The notes under the pieces were generated by a model that ran no database searches, was not told the DNA's origin, and saw only the letters and a program-made list of their open reading frames with translations. A stretch of 64,000 nucleotides of DNA, from NCBI RefSeq assembly GCF_965227785.1, contig NZ_OZ245785.1, positions 3,286,001 through 3,350,000 on the forward strand, read 5' to 3'. Below are positions 36,299 to 45,104 of the stretch, in pieces. The position numbers were made by a program, and so were the translations under genes. Position 1 is the first letter of the stretch. Each line of letters opens with the position of its first letter. Origin of the DNA: Gracilimonas sp965227785. GTDB lineage: Bacteria; Bacteroidota; Rhodothermia; Balneolales; Balneolaceae.

Positions 36299-36599
36299 GA
36301 ACATTACAATTAATTAACACAAAAATAGAAACTATTAAGATTTTTCTTCGTCTTAGTACTGTGTTAAGTAGCTTTTTAAAAGCCCGATATCTATAAGCAC
36401 CGAGAGCAACCTCAAGAAAAGTAGCTTTTTCAACATATTAGCCCTCGAGACAGATGTCGGGTTTTTTTCTTTTCTGATTCCTGATAATGGTCCTTCATTC
36501 AGTCTTCAAAATAGAAGCGTATTTCTAATTTGACATTGGACTACCTGGAAATTACAATTCAGGAGCCAATCTAAAACTCTTATAAGAGGAGGATACGTT
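36299..36599 (+). other. Gene-free spacer with candidate structured RNA and terminator
   Basis: No gene is seen in these 301 bases between two plus-strand genes. AGTAGCTTTTT occurs twice (about 36368 and 36420). CCCGATATCT (36383-36392) pairs with AGATGTCGGG (36452-36461) through a roughly 59-base loop, and seven T follow. Inside the loop AAAAG-TAG-CTTTT forms a small hairpin. This could be the terminator of the radical SAM gene or a small folded RNA. Confidence 0.45.
36383..36468 (+). terminator. Terminator-like long-loop hairpin
   Basis: A 10-bp stem with one wobble pair closes a large loop and is followed directly by T at 36462-36468. The long loop is unusual for a simple terminator. Confidence 0.45.
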
Positions 36600-36983
36600 A
36601 TGAATGAAGAGACAGCATTTCTCGATGCCGCAGAAAGCGGCGATATTAAAACCATCAAATCTCTGCTGCAAGATGGTATGAACGTAAATACAAAAGACAA
36701 TCACGAACGAACCGCTCTGCTTAAGGCTGCCAAGCACGGGCATATGAATATTGTTGAGCTTTTAATTAAACACGGTGCTGAGATTGATCATCGTGATAAC
36801 AGGGGAACGTCGGCTTTGTATTGGGCTTCGACGAACGGCCATTACGATATTGTACAATTATTGATTGAGAACAGCGGAGATGTGGATGTTCATGATGACA
36901 GGGGATGGTCAGCAAAAGATCAGGCCATAACGCACCACCATGATGGAGTGGTGGATCTGTTAAATGAAGCCGGTGCTCATTAG
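36600..36983 (+). CDS. Ankyrin-repeat protein
   Basis: This 127-residue protein is made almost entirely of about four ankyrin repeats (TAFLDAAESGDIKTIKSLLQDG, RTALLKAAKHGHMNIVELLIKHG, TSALYWASTNGHYDIVQLLIENS, and a final partial one). It has no signal peptide and is presumably a cytoplasmic protein-binding module with an unknown partner. A strong Shine-Dalgarno AGGAGG (36587-36592) lies 7 bases before the ATG, which suggests high translation. The gene is monocistronic. Confidence 0.92.
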   Translation: MNEETAFLDAAESGDIKTIKSLLQDGMNVNTKDNHERTALLKAAKHGHMNIVELLIKHGAEIDHRDNRGTSALYWASTNGHYDIVQLLIENSGDVDVHDDRGWSAKDQAITHHHDGVVDLLNEAGAH

Positions 36984-37014
36984 CCGGAAAAGCGATCTAT
37001 AGTAACAATTGATT

Positions 37015-37047
37015 AAAGTCCCTTCGATATTCGAGGGGGCTTTTTTT
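37015..37047 (+). terminator. Terminator between convergent ankyrin and RsmI-like genes
   Basis: AAAGTCCCTTCGA (37015-37027) pairs along its full 13 bases with TCGAGGGGGCTTT (37031-37043), with two wobble pairs and a 3-base loop. T residues continue to 37047. The T run overlaps the stop codon of the minus-strand gene. Confidence 0.88.
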
Positions 37048-37762
37048 ATTCTTTGGCGTAAAGTAAAAAGATGGTCGGTCGCTTATCCAGATCAGGTTTC
37101 TTCATCGATTCCCACTCAGAAATATGCTTCGAAATGATTTTTTCAGAAGGAAGTGTAATATCAGTGGCCGTACATAATCGGGTAGCAGGTGAACAAGCAG
37201 AAATGATATCTTTCAGCAACTCGTTATTTCGGTAAGGAGCTTCCATGAAAATCTGAGTTCGGTCGTGTCGCCTGGACTCGCCTTCCAGCTGACTAATCAT
37301 AGACTTCCTTTTCTTCTGGTCTATGGGAAGGTAGCCGTGGAAAGAGAATTGCTGTCCGTTGAATCCCGCAGCCATTAGTGCGAGCAGGATGGAAGAGGGA
37401 CCCACAAGAGGAACCACATTAATCTGATACTGATGAGCCAGCTTTACCAATCGTGCACCGGGATCGGCAACTCCGGGTGCTCCGGCTTCTGAAAGAATCC
37501 CGGCATCGCGACCGTTGAGCAGAGGTTTAAGAAACGAGTGTATTTCTTGCTCCGGGGTGTTCTTATTGAGGGGATAAAAGTCTATCTCGTACTCGGGAAC
37601 GGTGTCCCCAACCCATTGAAGGAAGGAAGTAGCAGACTTCAGATTTTCCACCATCAGCACATCGATTTTTCTTAAGACATCAAGCGTGTGTTCCGGGATG
37701 GTATTATTCCCGGGAGTTTTGCCTAAGGTGGTGGGAATCAGATACAGCGTTCCGGTATTCAT
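37046..37762 (-). CDS. Tetrapyrrole-methylase-fold SAM methyltransferase, RsmI-like
   Basis: This 238-residue protein resembles the 16S rRNA 2'-O-methyltransferase RsmI. It starts GTLYLIPTTLG (in place of LYVVATPIGN) and has GRDAGILSEAGAPGVADPG, VPLVGPSSILLALMAAGFNG and FHGYLP. The family is usually about 280 residues; this shorter, C-terminally trimmed form is seen as a second paralogue in Bacteroidota, from memory. Its RNA target is therefore uncertain. Its start overlaps the stop of the upstream membrane-protein gene by 1 base. Confidence 0.88.
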   Translation of the reverse strand: MNTGTLYLIPTTLGKTPGNNTIPEHTLDVLRKIDVLMVENLKSATSFLQWVGDTVPEYEIDFYPLNKNTPEQEIHSFLKPLLNGRDAGILSEAGAPGVADPGARLVKLAHQYQINVVPLVGPSSILLALMAAGFNGQQFSFHGYLPIDQKKRKSMISQLEGESRRHDRTQIFMEAPYRNNELLKDIISACSPATRLCTATDITLPSEKIISKHISEWESMKKPDLDKRPTIFLLYAKE

Positions 37763-38244
37763 TAATCTACCCGTTCAATTTCGAATTTCTCATCATCTTT
37801 GTCCGTAACTTTCCGCCGGACATATCGGTTTACAAAAAAACCGGAAATAACAGTCACAACCAAACCGATAAAAGCCACGCTCGTATTGAAAAGAGAAGTA
37901 CTTTTCTGAATGTTGAAGGTGGGATAAAGCACAATTTCCTGGAAGGCTCCTTTTTGGTATCGGATAGGAATGTTGCTGGTTTTCATTAGTTCCTGAGCCA
38001 TTTGTACAGACAGAGAAAGCCGGCGCTCAATCAGCTCATCCTCTGTTTCAAACCGGATATCAACATATCCATTACTTTGAGCTGCAATTTGTTTAATGTC
38101 AAAATCAGTGACTTCGGCAAGGTAGGTAGTTCCGTTTTCATAGGTATCAATGGAGCTTTGATATACCAGACCTTGCTGAATTACAAGGAATAAAAGATAC
38201 GCCGGAATAGACCAGAAGAAGTAAAGCAGTCGATAATTATTCAT
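37762..38244 (-). CDS. Two-helix membrane protein of unknown function
   Basis: This 160-residue protein has one membrane segment near the N terminus (about 8-24) and one near the C terminus (about 122-142). Between them is an external beta domain (GTTYLAEVTDFDIKQIAAQSNGYVDIRFETEDE...IPIRYQKGAFQEIVLYP) that resembles DUF3592-like proteins. It sits in the middle of a three-gene operon, overlapping both neighbours (8 bases with the upstream gene, 1 base with the downstream one). No function is assignable. Confidence 0.72.
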   Translation of the reverse strand: MNNYRLLYFFWSIPAYLLFLVIQQGLVYQSSIDTYENGTTYLAEVTDFDIKQIAAQSNGYVDIRFETEDELIERRLSLSVQMAQELMKTSNIPIRYQKGAFQEIVLYPTFNIQKSTSLFNTSVAFIGLVVTVISGFFVNRYVRRKVTDKDDEKFEIERVD

Positions 38245-39406
38245 CGTTTTCGGCTATTTCGTTTAGGGTGGTTTCATAAAGAGCAGGATCCCAGATCAGG
38301 CGTTGCTGAAAGTCTTCCTGCATGTGATTCGCCGACATGTGCACCCAGAACCCAACGGGAAGTTGATCAAAGAACACTGCCTGTACTGAAGTGTGGCCGT
38401 CATAAACAGAAGTACCAAAATCGATTCCGCCCAACAGTCCCATGCGGTTATCATAAATAGCACCATAGTCTTCAAAACTTCGGGAAATAGGTTCGGAACC
38501 CATGGGCCAGCGAAGCTTCTCTTTCACGGCTTCTGCGACTTTCTCAGACAAAACCTGATTATTAATGAGCCGGTACATCAGATCCGCCAGCTGCTTGGTG
38601 GTAGCTTGAGGAAAATACGCCAGTGCATCCCGTTCCTGCATAAAGGTGAGGGAAAGCCGGTCATCATAAAACTGATCTTTCACCTGCTGATTGAATTCTT
38701 CATCATCTCTTAGTCTGTTAGCTTCAGAAATAGATTGATCTGCAAAATTAGAGAAACCTATGCTGTTTAGCGCTGCTGTATCATTCAGAGATGGGTTGAT
38801 CCTCATATACATCCCGCTGAAGGGAAGAGGAAGAGCCGTTTCGGGCATCCCCAATGAGTCAATCAGCATTCTGATATTTTCCTCCCCAAGCCGGAACCAA
38901 AGATAGTCTGCAGAAACCAGGTCACTGTTTTGAAGCATAGCCAAAACTACATCATCCAGCGGGGCAGTGCCGTCTTCAAACTCTTCAATCAGTTTGTCGT
39001 GGTTATTCTCACTAATTTCCGGAAGGGCAAATTTCTTGATTTCACTCAGGCTGATGGTTTCAGCCGGATCGAGCATGCCTTCGGCAACCTGCCGTTCGTA
39101 TTCCATCAATAGAAACAAATTGGAGGTAGCTCCAAGTGCTCTGGGAACATCCTCCTGATAGAAAATGCCGGAATCAGGATTATTTACATTAAAGGAAGTA
39201 ATAGAAACCCATTCAGGGTGTTCGCCAATGAACTCAGCCAGTCCGGCCAAAGAATAGGTATTCTCAACGTATTGACTACCTTCGGCCATACCGGCTTCGT
39301 TCTCAAACAGTGTTTCAAAGCCGGAATAGTTAAGGCCTATGACCATTGCAAATACGAAGGCGGCCGCAGCCAGAAAGGTGAACAGGAACTTAAGTGCTCT
39401 CTTCAA
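38237..39406 (-). CDS. Beta-lactamase-fold (class A-like) protein with degraded active site
   Basis: This 389-residue protein has an N-terminal membrane anchor or signal (about 6-26). The body follows serine beta-lactamase/PBP-like order: a segment ALGATSNLFLLMEYERQVAEGML (about 90-112) where the SxxK motif should be, SDL at 161-163 where SDN is expected, and a C-terminal DNRMGLLGGIDFG in place of KTG. In neither possible alignment are both the nucleophile serine and the lysine kept. It is probably a non-catalytic binding protein in the periplasm. It is the first gene of a three-gene operon. It could also be a poorly known hydrolase with altered chemistry. Confidence 0.75.
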   Translation of the reverse strand: MKRALKFLFTFLAAAAFVFAMVIGLNYSGFETLFENEAGMAEGSQYVENTYSLAGLAEFIGEHPEWVSITSFNVNNPDSGIFYQEDVPRALGATSNLFLLMEYERQVAEGMLDPAETISLSEIKKFALPEISENNHDKLIEEFEDGTAPLDDVVLAMLQNSDLVSADYLWFRLGEENIRMLIDSLGMPETALPLPFSGMYMRINPSLNDTAALNSIGFSNFADQSISEANRLRDDEEFNQQVKDQFYDDRLSLTFMQERDALAYFPQATTKQLADLMYRLINNQVLSEKVAEAVKEKLRWPMGSEPISRSFEDYGAIYDNRMGLLGGIDFGTSVYDGHTSVQAVFFDQLPVGFWVHMSANHMQEDFQQRLIWDPALYETTLNEIAENDE

Positions 39407-39800
39407 GAAACAGAATATTTAATCAGTTAGATATTAGCCTCAAAGATACGAATAAGAGCAGAGCATATCTTGAAATTTGAAAGGAATTATATCGATCTGA
39501 CTGAGCAGTCATTTGCCACAAAGGCTCGAAGACACCAAGATTCACAAATCATTGCCAACAAACACTTTGTGCATCTTGGTGTCCTTGTGTGTTCGTGGCC
39601 TAAGTTAAGATTATAGTATATAAAAACTTCACTTGTGCGGTAGTGTATTAAATTTATGTAGCCTGGGTGAAAACCGATTCAGTGTATAAAAAAAACACAC
39701 CTCTTCTATCTTCTCCTTGTTAAGGGGAAGGACTCCTGTCATAAATTGAGATTACAAAGAGTAAGAATTGTTAATAAGTTCAGCTCGGATAACTTCTAAA
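39407..39800. repeat. Gene-free spacer with inverted-repeat elements
   Basis: No gene is seen in these 394 bases. 39515-39599 is a large imperfect inverted repeat: GCCACAAAGGC...GACACCAAGA faces TCTTGGTGTCCTTGTGTG...GTGGC. 39699-39732 carries ACCTCTTCTATCTTCTCC with a small TTCTCCTT-GTT-AAGGGGAA hairpin, a half copy of the element at 24151. The remainder is AT-rich and looks empty. Confidence 0.65.
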
Positions 39801-41048
39801 TCACATTCCCGAAATAGCCTGCATCATGATAGCACACAGATAAGCTCCGTATGTACCTAAGGCATAACCCAGCACGGCAAGTAATACACCAACCGGCGCC
39901 AGCGCTGAATGGAAGGCTGAGGCTACAATCGGTGCGGAAGCGGCCCCACCTACATTTGCCTGACTACCCACCGCTACGAAAAAGAACGGAGCTTTTATAA
40001 GCTTTCCAACGGTCAGCAACACAGCAACGTGAATTAAAATCCATACAGCACCAATCACAAAGAACCCGGGAGCGTCAAGCATGGAGGCGATGTTCATTTT
40101 CATCCCGATGGTCATTACCAAAATATAGAGAAACAAGCTACCCAACTTAGAAGCTCCTGCACCTTCCAGGTTTCGAACTTTGGTGAATGAAAGGATGAGT
40201 CCGCCGGTGGTAGCTACGACTACAATCCAAAAGAAGGCTGAATTCAGGCTTAGATCAGCAAGGGCAGGGGCATTCTCATCAATCCAGGGAGCGATAGTAT
40301 CACCGGCAAGGTGACCAAGAGCCACGATCACAAAGGCAACGGCAATTATTTTAGTGAAATCAACCAAGGTGGGAACACGTGCAATGTTAGCCTGATACTC
40401 CGCAATGTTGTGCTTCAATTCATCAATGGCAGATGCGTCAGCTTTAAACCATTTATCCACTTGTTCAGAGATGCCGGCTCCATAAAGGAGAAAAGCCATC
40501 CAGATGTTAGCCACAATAATATCCACGGTAACCATGGCACCAAATAAATCGGTACTCGGCTCAAACACTTCCAGCATAGCGGTTTGGTTAGCTCCACCCC
40601 CTATCCAGCTTCCGGCCACGGTTGCAAGCCCTCGCCAAACGGCATCCGGTCCGGTTCCACCTACAATTTCAGGACTGATGGTACCTACAATAAGCAGGGC
40701 AATGGGACCACCAATCATAATACTTCCGGTTCCGGCCAAAAACATAATGACCGCTTTCGGTCCCAGGTTCATAATTCCTTTGAGATCTATACTCAGGGTA
40801 AGCAGCACCAAACTTGCCGGAAGTAAATATCGGGAAGCAACGTAGTAGAGGTTAGAGTCGGCTTCAGAAACTACCCCAAAAGTGGTTAAAAGCGAAGGAA
40901 TGAAATAGCACAAGAGCAGCGATGGTACAAACTTGTAGAATTTCTGCCATTTGGGATTATCACTGTGAGAGGTGACGAAAATTCCGGCCAGTATAGCCAT
41001 CAAAAGTCCAAAGGTAACCGCATCGCTGGTGATAAGTGCTGAATCCAT
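39801..41048 (-). CDS. DUF819-family membrane protein
   Basis: This 415-residue polytopic inner-membrane protein has about ten hydrophobic segments. Glycine-rich conserved patches (WIGGGANQTAM, GTGSIMIGGPIALLIVG, QANVGGAASAPIVASAF) are typical of DUF819. The internal repeat of glycine motifs suggests a transporter with inverted symmetry, but no substrate is known. It stands alone on the minus strand and diverges from the GLUG-repeat gene. Confidence 0.9.
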   Translation of the reverse strand: MDSALITSDAVTFGLLMAILAGIFVTSHSDNPKWQKFYKFVPSLLLCYFIPSLLTTFGVVSEADSNLYYVASRYLLPASLVLLTLSIDLKGIMNLGPKAVIMFLAGTGSIMIGGPIALLIVGTISPEIVGGTGPDAVWRGLATVAGSWIGGGANQTAMLEVFEPSTDLFGAMVTVDIIVANIWMAFLLYGAGISEQVDKWFKADASAIDELKHNIAEYQANIARVPTLVDFTKIIAVAFVIVALGHLAGDTIAPWIDENAPALADLSLNSAFFWIVVVATTGGLILSFTKVRNLEGAGASKLGSLFLYILVMTIGMKMNIASMLDAPGFFVIGAVWILIHVAVLLTVGKLIKAPFFFVAVGSQANVGGAASAPIVASAFHSALAPVGVLLAVLGYALGTYGAYLCAIMMQAISGM

Positions 41049-41206
41049 GAAGTGAAATTTGTTCTGAATTTAATGTCGAGTGAGGATACAAAATTCTTGG
41101 GAAATTAATTTCTATTAGTAGATACACGCTTCATACTACAAAAAAAGCTCAAAAGCATTATACTAAGTGTCTATAATTAAATGCATAGGTCAAGTTTAAG
41201 ATTATC

Positions 41207-42970
41207 ATGTCAAGAATAGTTTTTATTACGTTCATCATTTTTATGCCTTCTTATTTATTTGCTCAATTTGAAGGAGGAACCGGAACCATAAGTGATCCTT
41301 ATCAAATAAAGAATCTGGAACAGCTTCAGATGATCACTGAATATCTGGAGAGTAGTTTTATTCTGACCTCTGATATCGATGCATCAGCAACAAAAGAGTG
41401 GAACGGGGGTCAGGGATTTAAACCCATTGGGTCTCAGGAAATGCCTTTTAAAAGAAGTTTTTTTGATGGTAATAATCACAGAATCAAAGGCCTGTATATA
41501 AACAGGCCAGAGGAAGACCATGTAGGTTTGTTTGGCTATACAGAAGGATCTACTATTAAGAATATCATTTTGGAGCAAGTTAATATAAAGGGAGGTAATG
41601 GTACCGGGAGTCTGACTGGTATTGCCGAGGGCAGTAATATTTTTAATGTTTCAGTTTCTGGAAATGTTTTAGGGGGAGCAGATACTGGCGGATTGGCGGG
41701 TTCAGCACCTTCATATGATGACTATGGCCCTGATATAATACAATTCAGTTCTTTAAGGTATGCAAACACAGAGGTTAACGTTGAAGGGGGAAATAATGTA
41801 GGAGGCTTGGTGGGTTCTACAGATGGATCAATTAATAATTCGTATGTAACTGGTAACGTTGAAGGAAATGAAAATGTAGGCGGTCTTGTCGGATTTAAAA
41901 TGCATGGAACAATAAGTAGTTCATTTGCTACCGGTAATATAATCGGGATTATCAGAGTTGGTGGTATAGCGGGTAGTTGCGATGATTATGCGTTAGGTAG
42001 CATCCGGGAGCAATGTTCCTATCGGAATACATATTTTACAGGTAATATTGAAGGAGATGAGATGGTCGGTGGACTCATTGGTGATCTCAGACCTTACGAT
42101 GTACTATTAGAAAGTTATACTTTGGGTAATGTAATAGGATCAATTACTTCAGGAGCAGTGACAGGAAATTTTCAAGGATATGGTAGGGCAGTTTATTGGG
42201 ATTCAACAATGAGTGATCAAGCCTCAGCTATAGGCAGCGATCGTTCTACTGGAATAACGGCACTTAAAACGCAAGAAATGAAAGGAGATTCGGCTTTAAA
42301 GTATATGCAAGGCTTCGATTTTGAGAATGTCTGGATCTCGGTTGAAGGTAATTATCCAGAATTACTTTGGACTAAAACTCCGGGTTGGATTGAACAAAAA
42401 TACCCTGTTGGCGTTGATTTGAATGAATATGAAAATGGAATTGATGCGATTTCTTTTAAATGGTTTACAACGGATACAGTAGAATCTTATCATTTACAAG
42501 TATCCGAGGATCCTGTTTTTGAAAACCTGATTCTGGATCAGCAATCAATTACCGAGGATTCTGTAGAAATAGCTTTAAATCTTGAGTCTCACACCAAATA
42601 TTATTGGCACGTAAGGGCAAAAAATGAATTCGGATACAATCCTTGGTCAATAAGAGCCGGGTTTGAAACAATGATAACGACTTCGATTGAAGAAGAGCCT
42701 ACCCCTCAACAAGTATATCTCCATCAAAATTATCCCAACCCCTTCAATCCTTCGACCACAATCAGCTACGAGCTTTCTGAAGCAGGTCTTGTTAAACTTG
42801 AAATATTTGATCTTTTAGGAGAAAGAATAGCTATTCTTGTAAATGAAAATAAATCATCAGGGGTACATTCTACTCGCTTTGATGCAACAGGCTTGTCAAG
42901 TGGTTTCTATATTTATCGTCTGGAAACTAACACTGCCACTCATATGAAAAAGCTTCTATTCTTAAAATAA
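41207..42970 (+). CDS. Secreted GLUG-repeat protein with type IX sorting domain
   Basis: This 587-residue protein has a signal peptide ending near AQF (residues 20-22). About six GLUG-type repeats (VGGLVGSTDGSINNSYVTGNV, VGGLVGFKMHGTISSSFATGN, VGGIAGS, VGGLIGD) lie between about residues 90 and 330 and predict a repetitive beta-helix. A fibronectin-like domain (about 405-490) follows. The C-terminal 80-residue type A T9SS domain (NYPNPFNPSTTISY, LGERIAIL, SGFYIYRL) comes last. It should be surface-exposed or released and adhesin-like. The gene is more AT-rich than its neighbours, hinting at a separate origin. Confidence 0.92.
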   Translation: MSRIVFITFIIFMPSYLFAQFEGGTGTISDPYQIKNLEQLQMITEYLESSFILTSDIDASATKEWNGGQGFKPIGSQEMPFKRSFFDGNNHRIKGLYINRPEEDHVGLFGYTEGSTIKNIILEQVNIKGGNGTGSLTGIAEGSNIFNVSVSGNVLGGADTGGLAGSAPSYDDYGPDIIQFSSLRYANTEVNVEGGNNVGGLVGSTDGSINNSYVTGNVEGNENVGGLVGFKMHGTISSSFATGNIIGIIRVGGIAGSCDDYALGSIREQCSYRNTYFTGNIEGDEMVGGLIGDLRPYDVLLESYTLGNVIGSITSGAVTGNFQGYGRAVYWDSTMSDQASAIGSDRSTGITALKTQEMKGDSALKYMQGFDFENVWISVEGNYPELLWTKTPGWIEQKYPVGVDLNEYENGIDAISFKWFTTDTVESYHLQVSEDPVFENLILDQQSITEDSVEIALNLESHTKYYWHVRAKNEFGYNPWSIRAGFETMITTSIEEEPTPQQVYLHQNYPNPFNPSTTISYELSEAGLVKLEIFDLLGERIAILVNENKSSGVHSTRFDATGLSSGFYIYRLETNTATHMKKLLFLK

Positions 42971-43086
42971 TTTTTTAGTGAGCATTGATTCTTAAATAAG
43001 GTTAAAAAGAGCTTTTCTATAAGGTATTGGGTGCAAGAGTCTTTATTTTCTGCGCTCGCTCATTCATAAATAAAGTTTAAAAAGTA

Positions 43087-44430
43087 ATGATTGTATCCAA
43101 ATTCGGAGGCACCAGCGTGGGCACGTTCGAAGCCATGCAGCGTAGTGCCCGCATTGTGGCAGCAGACCCGGACCGACAGCTCATAGTGATTAGTGCTACC
43201 TCGGGCACCACCAACGACTTGGTAGCCCTGTCTGCCAGCCAGTTAGATTCAACCCAAAGGGAAGAACTGCTTGGCAACATTGAGAAGCGACACCTTGCCA
43301 TTATTGAGCAGTGTGAAGAGGAAGAAAAGCTGAGAGATGCATTCTACACCGAGTTTTCGAGGCTGCGAGAGCACCTTGATTTTGTCGGCCGCGATAAGCG
43401 CTGGAAAGATGCGTTGTATGCATTTGGGGAGCTGATGTCGACCCGGGTTTTTGTAGAGGTTTTACGCGAAAACGGGGTGGATGCCGAGTGGCTGGATGCC
43501 CGAAACATCATGAAAACGGATTCCACATTCGGTAACGCAGAACCGATTCTCGCATCCATTAAAAAGAAAGCAGATAAACATATCCAGAAAGGAAAGACTT
43601 ATCTGACACAGGGATTCATTGGCTCGGATGTATTTGGGAATACCACCACCCTTGGGCGGGGAGGGAGTGACTTTTCCGCTTCTCTGTTTGCAGAAACCAT
43701 AGGCGCAGATACTCTGGAAATATGGACAGATGTAGCCGGGGTGTTCACCACTGATCCTCGCATTGTGCCTGATGCTTTTCCCATAAACGAAATCACGTTT
43801 GATGAAGCTGCTGAGCTTTCGGTTTTCGGTGGGAAAGTACTGCATCCGGCAACTTTAAAGCCTGCAATCAGGGGTGGTGTGAATGTGCGGGTTGCTTCCA
43901 GCTCTGATCCCGACAATCCCGGAACGTACATTGTAAAAGATGCGGAGAAAAAGCCGGCTATACGTGCAATTTCGCTTCGTAAAGACCAAACACTGCTTAC
44001 CGTCAACAGCCTGGAAATGCTTCATCAGCATGGTTTTCTGGCACATTTATTCAAGGTATTAGCCGAACATAAAATCTCGGTCGACCTGGTAAGTACCAGT
44101 GAGGTAAGTGTGGCGCTAACCCTGGATACTGCTGTAAATGCAGCCAACAAAGTAGAACTTAATGAGGACGTGTTGGAAGAGCTCGGCCGTTTTGCGGAAG
44201 TCATCGTCGAAGAGGAGCTTGCATTAATTGCTCTTATAGGGAATGACCTTCAAAAGACATCGGGCATCGGAGGGCCATTATTTACCGCACTTGAAGAGTT
44301 TAATGTTCGGCTTATTTGCCATGGAGCCAGTCCGAATAATCTTTGCTTTCTGGTCGATCAGGGTCAGGCTGAAGATATAGTTCGAATGTTGCATGATAAA
44401 TTTATCACTGAAAAGAGAAGAGATTTATGA
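43087..44430 (+). CDS. lysC: Aspartate kinase
   Basis: This 447-residue monofunctional aspartokinase catalyses the first step from aspartate to lysine, threonine and methionine. The N-terminal kinase domain starts VSKFGGTSVG, with TLGRGGSDFSA for substrate/ATP binding and AELSVFGGKVLHPATL. Two C-terminal ACT domains (about 300-445) are expected to bind lysine or threonine for feedback control. It lacks a homoserine dehydrogenase domain. It is the first gene of the lysC-dapB-dapA-dapD operon, and its end overlaps dapB by 4 bases. Confidence 0.95.
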   Translation: MIVSKFGGTSVGTFEAMQRSARIVAADPDRQLIVISATSGTTNDLVALSASQLDSTQREELLGNIEKRHLAIIEQCEEEEKLRDAFYTEFSRLREHLDFVGRDKRWKDALYAFGELMSTRVFVEVLRENGVDAEWLDARNIMKTDSTFGNAEPILASIKKKADKHIQKGKTYLTQGFIGSDVFGNTTTLGRGGSDFSASLFAETIGADTLEIWTDVAGVFTTDPRIVPDAFPINEITFDEAAELSVFGGKVLHPATLKPAIRGGVNVRVASSSDPDNPGTYIVKDAEKKPAIRAISLRKDQTLLTVNSLEMLHQHGFLAHLFKVLAEHKISVDLVSTSEVSVALTLDTAVNAANKVELNEDVLEELGRFAEVIVEEELALIALIGNDLQKTSGIGGPLFTALEEFNVRLICHGASPNNLCFLVDQGQAEDIVRMLHDKFITEKRRDL

Positions 44431-45104
44431 AAATAGCAGTCATAGGAACAGGGAAAACCGGCGGTGAAGTAGTGGAGCTTTTGGGAGATGAACTTTCCGA
44501 AGCTTTTGACTCAAATAATCCGCCTACGGTTGAGAAACTTCAAAAAGCTGATGCTGTCATTATCTTTGTACCCGGCGATGCGGTACCTGATGTGATGGAT
44601 ACAGTTATCGAAGCTGGTATTCCAGCCGCATGGGGAAGCACCGGTTTTACATGGCCGGATGATGTGGAAGAAAGGGTGAAAGCAAAGAATGCGAAATGGA
44701 TTCTGGCTTCCAACTTTAGCTTAGGCATGAATATAATCCGAAAGAGTATTCAGGCTATATCAGCCGGTTCAAACATTCTGAAAGATCCGGAATTTAAAAT
44801 TCACGAAGTACATCACGTTCATAAAAAAGATGCTCCAAGCGGAACCGCACTATCATGGAAGGAATGGCTGGATAAAGAGGCCGAAGTAACCTCAGCCCGG
44901 GAAGGAGATGTGAAAGGAATTCATGAGTTGACCCTGAAAACGGAGACGGAGGAAATCACCCTGAAACATAAAGCTCTGGACCGTGCTTTATTTGCGGAGG
45001 GCGCCATTTGGGCGGCCAGACAGCTGGTAAACAATTCGAAGATGGAAGCAGGAATTCGTACCTTTGGACAGTTATTTGATCAAGTAATGGAGGAACAAAA
45101 GTAA
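44427..45104 (+). CDS. dapB: 4-Hydroxy-tetrahydrodipicolinate reductase
   Basis: This 225-residue NAD(P)H-dependent reductase of the diaminopimelate pathway starts with the dinucleotide-binding loop GTGKTGG. It has the catalytic segment EVHHVHKKDAPSGTA, with its His pair and Lys. It is short (about 270 in E. coli); the central loops are trimmed but all motifs are kept. It overlaps lysC by 4 bases and dapA by 1 base, so the three are translationally coupled. Confidence 0.94.
   Translation: MKIAVIGTGKTGGEVVELLGDELSEAFDSNNPPTVEKLQKADAVIIFVPGDAVPDVMDTVIEAGIPAAWGSTGFTWPDDVEERVKAKNAKWILASNFSLGMNIIRKSIQAISAGSNILKDPEFKIHEVHHVHKKDAPSGTALSWKEWLDKEAEVTSAREGDVKGIHELTLKTETEEITLKHKALDRALFAEGAIWAARQLVNNSKMEAGIRTFGQLFDQVMEEQK

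Noticed and set aside
36869..36983. HHH-rich end of the ankyrin protein as a metal-binding domain
   Set aside because: The histidines fall in the degenerate last ankyrin repeat; there is no further metal motif.
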